A DNA stretch of 9,945 bases, from positions 1-9,945 of the forward strand of contig DALYLJ010000124.1 of the NCBI GenBank assembly GCA_031976395.1, read 5' to 3'. A program made the translations under genes and the position numbers. Of the stretch, positions 7,415 to 9,945 are shown one piece after another; position 1 is the first letter of the stretch; every line of letters begins with the position of its first letter. The notes under the pieces were generated by a model. It made no database searches. It had not been told where the DNA came from and saw only the letters and a program-made list of their open reading frames with translations. This stretch comes from UBA11164 sp002420085 (GTDB taxonomy: Bacteria > Pseudomonadota > Gammaproteobacteria > Xanthomonadales > Xanthomonadaceae).

Positions 7415-8239
7415 TCAGGGTGCCGACTGGCAGCCGTGGTCTGCGGTCTGCGATGGACTTTCCGGTTCGGCCAGATAGCGGGTTGCCCAGGCCGCCAGCA
7501 CCGCGCCGACATAGAGCGCGTCAGCACGGCGCGACAGCATGTGGTCGGCATCGTCGAGCGAGACGAAGCTCTTGGGGTGGCGGGCCGCCGCGAACAGGCG
7601 GGCAGCATTGTCGATGCCGACCTCACGGTCGAGCGGCGCGTGGAAGATGATCAATGCCCGAGCCAGATTCGGGAGCACGGTGCTCGGGTGGGCGTCATTG
7701 AGGGCATCCAGAAAGTGCTGTCGGATGCGGAACCGCCGGCCGGCCAGTTCGACTTCGGCTTCCCCATCGCGCTGGATGCGGTCACGGGCGGGTTCGATGC
7801 GCTGCAGGACGTGGCTCGGTTCGGCCGGTGCGTTGATCGTGGCCACGGCCACGCATTCCGGAATATCGACCGCCGCCATGATCGCCGCAGCGCCACCCAG
7901 GCTGTGGCCGATGATCAATTTGGGGGCGGCGAACTCGGTGCGCAGAAAGTCGGCGGCGGTGACCAGGTCGTCGACGTTGGAGGCGAAATTGCTGTCGGCG
8001 AACTCGCCCTCGCTGCCGCCGAGGCCGGTGAAGTCGAAGCGCAGCACGGCGATCCCGGCCTGCGCCAGTGCCTGCGCGATGAACGCAGTGGCGCGGGTGT
8101 CCTTGGAGCAGGTAAAGCAATGCGCGAACAGGGCATAGGCCACCGGATCTCGTTCCGGCAGGTCGAGGCGGGCCGACAGACGATCGCCGGTGCCGGAGTG
8201 GAAGTGGATCGGGTGGCTCGGCATGAGGAGGCGCTGCAT
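7415..8239 (-). CDS. Alpha/beta hydrolase of the OsmC-associated type, without OsmC domain
   Basis: The 274-residue protein has an alpha/beta-hydrolase fold: FAHCFTCSKD (38-47) near the oxyanion region, RFDFTGLGGSEG (67-78), and the nucleophile elbow GHSLGGAA with Ser113. Asp204 (HAPLDREVG) and His233 (DDADHML) fit as the rest of the triad. The HCFTCSKD block and the SFVSLDDADHMLSRR region are those of the hydrolase half of the bifunctional hydrolase/OsmC proteins known in many bacteria. In those, an OsmC peroxidase domain of roughly 140 residues follows; here the protein ends about 18 residues after the hydrolase fold (AEPESPSQTADHG). The substrate is unknown. Cytoplasmic location is likely, as no signal peptide is visible. 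The start is uncertain: Met1 (8239) and Met6 (8224) both lack a clear Shine-Dalgarno, and the family-like sequence starts near Met6. Confidence 0.85.
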   Translation of the reverse strand: MQRLLMPSHPIHFHSGTGDRLSARLDLPERDPVAYALFAHCFTCSKDTRATAFIAQALAQAGIAVLRFDFTGLGGSEGEFADSNFASNVDDLVTAADFLRTEFAAPKLIIGHSLGGAAAIMAAVDIPECVAVATINAPAEPSHVLQRIEPARDRIQRDGEAEVELAGRRFRIRQHFLDALNDAHPSTVLPNLARALIIFHAPLDREVGIDNAARLFAAARHPKSFVSLDDADHMLSRRADALYVGAVLAAWATRYLAEPESPSQTADHGCQSAP

Positions 8240-8393
8240 TCGGGCGTCTTGCGAGTATGGCCGTGAATGGCTTCGCCGTCGAATCCCGAGCTGACGGTGG
8301 ATGTGTCGGTCGTAGCGAGTGGCGTCCGATCACAGCCCGGCGGCCGAGCCGATCGAGCAGGCCGAACCGCACGCATCCATTGGCGACGCTTGC

Positions 8394-8405
8394 TAGAATC
8401 GGGCG
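8394..8405 (+). promoter_or_regulatory. Possible -10 element giving a leaderless DUF3426 mRNA
   Basis: TAGAAT (8394-8399) is five of six to the -10 consensus and ends 6 bases before the ATG at 8406. Transcription starting at the usual distance would begin at or next to the start codon, consistent with the lack of a Shine-Dalgarno. No good -35 is seen 16-18 bp upstream, so this is tentative. Confidence 0.3.
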
Positions 8406-8999
8406 ATGGCCGCATCACCCTCCGCTGCTGCAAGCACGCCCGCTGCCGGCTCGACGCCCCGGCAGGAGGCGCTGTTCGCGGCCCCGGACGGGCCGAAATT
8501 CGTTCGGCGCGGTGATCTGGCCGGTGCCAGTGTCGGTCGGGAGCAGGTCTGGTGGTGGTGGGCCGCTGGTCTGGCGGTGCTGCTGGTGGCCCTGATCATG
8601 GCCGATCGCTGGCCGACGCTCGCGCGCGATCCGGATTGGCGACCGCACATGCAGGCGCTCTGTGATCGGCTGGGGTGCAGCGTGCCGGCCTGGCGGCAAC
8701 CGGAGGCATTGCGGGTCACCGGGCGCCAGTTCCGTCGCCACCCGAGTGTCGCCGATGCGTTGCTGCTGACGGCCGGCTTCCGCAACGATGCTGCCTTCGC
8801 ACAACCGTGGCCGAACCTGCGGGTCGAACTGACCGACATCGATGGCGCCGTGCTTGGCGTGCGCGTGTTCTCGGTCGAGGAGTACCTCGGGCGGGTGCCG
8901 GAATCGGCGCAGATCGCACCCGGACAGGACGCTCGGCTCGTGCTCGAACTGCTCGATCCGGGCGAGCGTGCCGAGGCATTTCGCATCGATTTTCGCTGA
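8406..8999 (+). CDS. DUF3426 family membrane-anchored protein, zinc ribbon absent
   Basis: The 197-residue protein has an Ala/Pro-rich N-terminus, one membrane helix (residues about 48-66, WWWWAAGLAVLLVALIMA) and a C-terminal DUF3426 domain on the far side of the membrane. I recognise the domain from LCDRLGCSVP, QFRRHPSVADALLLTAGFRN, FAQPWPNLRVELTDIDG and the final LELLDPGERAEAFRIDF. Function is unknown. Family members usually start with an MJ0042-type zinc ribbon containing CxxC pairs. Here an in-frame TAG at 8394 stands just before the ATG, and no CxxC pair is visible in any upstream frame, so the ribbon appears to have been lost. A DUF3426 gene near fis is familiar in xanthomonads. No Shine-Dalgarno is visible. 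Confidence 0.8.
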   Translation: MAASPSAAASTPAAGSTPRQEALFAAPDGPKFVRRGDLAGASVGREQVWWWWAAGLAVLLVALIMADRWPTLARDPDWRPHMQALCDRLGCSVPAWRQPEALRVTGRQFRRHPSVADALLLTAGFRNDAAFAQPWPNLRVELTDIDGAVLGVRVFSVEEYLGRVPESAQIAPGQDARLVLELLDPGERAEAFRIDFR

Positions 9000-9074
9000 C
9001 GATCGGCCGGCGGTGGCAGCGGCGTCGATGACGGCGTCGTTCGCCATGCAGCCGAGCAGAATTGCCCTTCCTCT

Positions 9075-9105
9075 TTGACACGCGACGGGTGGTTCGCGGT
9101 AGACT
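9075..9105 (+). promoter_or_regulatory. Promoter of fis
   Basis: A perfect -35 TTGACA (9075-9080) is followed by TAGACT (9100-9105) at 19 bp, or by the overlapping GTAGAC at 18 bp. The spacer is a little long, but the paired elements stand in the 129-bp gap before fis. Transcription would begin near 9112. fis therefore need not depend on read-through from the DUF3426 gene. Confidence 0.55.
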
Positions 9106-9179
9106 GACCAACCCCCCAGCGGTTCGCCGTGAGCCCCCATCGTGGCACGGAAGCCGGCACCATAAGAGACCCCGCGAAC

Positions 9180-9464
9180 GTGACCGCCTCCACTTCTCTG
9201 CACGTCGACGCAGCACGTCGGCCGTCCACCAGTGATCAGCCCTCGTTGCGTGAATGCGTCCACGTTGCCGTGCGCCGTTATCTGGCTGATCTGGGTGAGG
9301 CGAGACCGGAGGACATCTACGCCCTGGTTCTTCAGGAGGTCGAGCCGGCCCTGCTGCTGGAGGTGCTCCGCCACTGTCATGGCAACCAGAGCCGCTGTGC
9401 CGAGGCGCTGGGTATCAATCGCACCACGCTCCGGAAGAAACTGCGCGCCTACGGGCTGGAATGA
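9180..9464 (+). CDS. fis: Fis, nucleoid-associated DNA-bending regulator
   Basis: The C-terminal two thirds match E. coli Fis closely: LRECVHVAVRRYLADLG, DIYALVLQEVEPALLLEVL, then the helix-turn-helix GNQSRCAEALGINRTTLRKK and the closing LRAYGLE. Fis is a homodimer that bends DNA, organises the nucleoid and activates rRNA and other growth-phase genes. I place the start at the GTG at 9180, giving 94 residues, close to the family's usual 90-98. An in-frame GTG at 9129 would give 111 residues, but it lies only about 17 bases from the predicted transcription start and adds a stretch unlike Fis. Neither start has a strong Shine-Dalgarno. No dusB gene precedes it, unlike in enterobacteria, and the gene after it is an unrelated outer-membrane protein. 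Confidence 0.92.
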   Translation: MTASTSLHVDAARRPSTSDQPSLRECVHVAVRRYLADLGEARPEDIYALVLQEVEPALLLEVLRHCHGNQSRCAEALGINRTTLRKKLRAYGLE

Positions 9465-9508
9465 TCCGGCAAATGCGGTTCGCTTGATCTGGCGCAGAGA
9501 GTTCAACC

Positions 9509-9520
9509 GACCGATCGGTC
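9509..9520. promoter_or_regulatory. Perfect palindrome upstream of the barrel gene
   Basis: GACCGATCGGTC is a 12-base perfect palindrome with no spacer, centred about 40 bases before the barrel start codon. ACCGATCG recurs at 9534-9541, 24 bases from the copy within the palindrome (9510-9517). The shape is that of a dimeric repressor operator (TetR-like factors favour similar GACC/GGTC arms), but no regulator gene is nearby and the local sequence is rich in CGATCG, so chance is possible. Confidence 0.3.
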
Positions 9521-9554
9521 AAAATAGCGCATCACCGATCGCAAGGAGTCTCCG

Positions 9555-9945
9555 ATGTCGTACTCGTCTCTGTCCCGCCGGCCCGGTGGGCGCTTGGCCG
9601 TTGCTGCCGGTCTGCTGGCTGCCGGCTTGACCTCCCCCGTGCTCGCCGCCGACACCCCTTCGCCGTGGCGGATCGATGCCCGCTATCGCTTCGAGCATGT
9701 CGATGACGATGGCTTTGCCCGCACTGCCAATGCGCACACCCTGCGCCTGCGGCTCGGTTATCTGTTCGCCCCGACGTTCGCCCCAGGCTGGTCGGTCTAC
9801 CTGGAAGGCGAGCACGTCGAGGCCATCGGCGATGGCTTCAACAGCACCGCCAACGGTCGGCTCGATCGTCCGGTGGTCGCCGATCCCGAGGACAGCGAAC
9901 TGAACCAGGCATGGCTCGGCTATCGCAATGACCGCTTCGAGGCTC
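9555..9945 (+). CDS. Outer-membrane beta-barrel protein, alginate-export-like (3' end outside window)
   Basis: The first 130 codons are present and the frame is still open at the window edge. A Sec signal peptide (positively charged SRRPGGR, then LAVAAGLLAAGL, likely cut after VLAA at residue 32) is followed by alternating hydrophobic strands ending in aromatics: WRIDARYRFEHVD, HTLRLRLGYLF, GWSVYLEGEHVEAIGD, LNQAWLGYRNDRFE. The phrases FNSTANGRLDRPVVADPEDSE and LNQAWLGY resemble outer-membrane proteins annotated as alginate-export family or porin-like in Lysobacter relatives. The substrate cannot be told from this part. AAGGAG 6 bases before the ATG is a strong ribosome binding site. It starts 90 bp after fis and may be co-transcribed or use its own promoter near the palindrome at 9509. 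Confidence 0.78.
   Translation, partial: MSYSSLSRRPGGRLAVAAGLLAAGLTSPVLAADTPSPWRIDARYRFEHVDDDGFARTANAHTLRLRLGYLFAPTFAPGWSVYLEGEHVEAIGDGFNSTANGRLDRPVVADPEDSELNQAWLGYRNDRFEA

Overview
The window is GC-rich (about 65% by eye) and carries single-copy bacterial genes typical of Gammaproteobacteria: a short Fis with a DUF3426 protein just upstream, an E. coli-like OxyR, and DNA polymerase IV. The fis/DUF3426 neighbourhood, the OsmC-type hydrolase and the alginate-export-like barrel suggest something near Xanthomonadales/Lysobacterales, but this is inference and the genus cannot be fixed. GATC is markedly over-represented. I see no rRNA, tRNA, CRISPR array, insertion sequence or prophage.

Left half (123-5059, all on the minus strand, so transcription runs from high to low coordinates): oxyR, then a ferritin-like rubrerythrin without a rubredoxin domain, then a GlpC/HdrD-like protein with two [4Fe-4S] cluster motifs and CCG domains, then a DUF3501 protein, then dinB (Pol IV) 27 bp further on. 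Between oxyR and the rubrerythrin gene sits a near-consensus double OxyR operator (4082-4118). It lies immediately upstream of a good -35/-10 pair (TTGAGA, 17 bp, TATCCT). A second, single OxyR box (5076-5090) lies just in front of oxyR itself. Together these suggest a peroxide-inducible module: OxyR senses H2O2; the rubrerythrin probably reduces it; the Fe-S protein is a candidate electron donor; DUF3501 has an unknown role; and a translesion polymerase may be co-induced by read-through. This is the most interesting part of the window.

Middle (5060-7414): a non-coding promoter/leader region, then a secreted S9 prolyl-oligopeptidase-family peptidase on the plus strand with a complete Ser522/Asp606/His638 triad. 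It ends in a nested GC-rich stem-loop shared with the convergent gene on the other side.

Right part (7415-9945): a minus-strand alpha/beta hydrolase resembling the hydrolase half of hydrolase-OsmC fusions but with no OsmC domain; then, divergently on the plus strand, a membrane-anchored DUF3426 protein without its usual zinc ribbon, fis with its own promoter, and the first 130 codons of an outer-membrane beta-barrel (alginate-export-like) cut by the window end.
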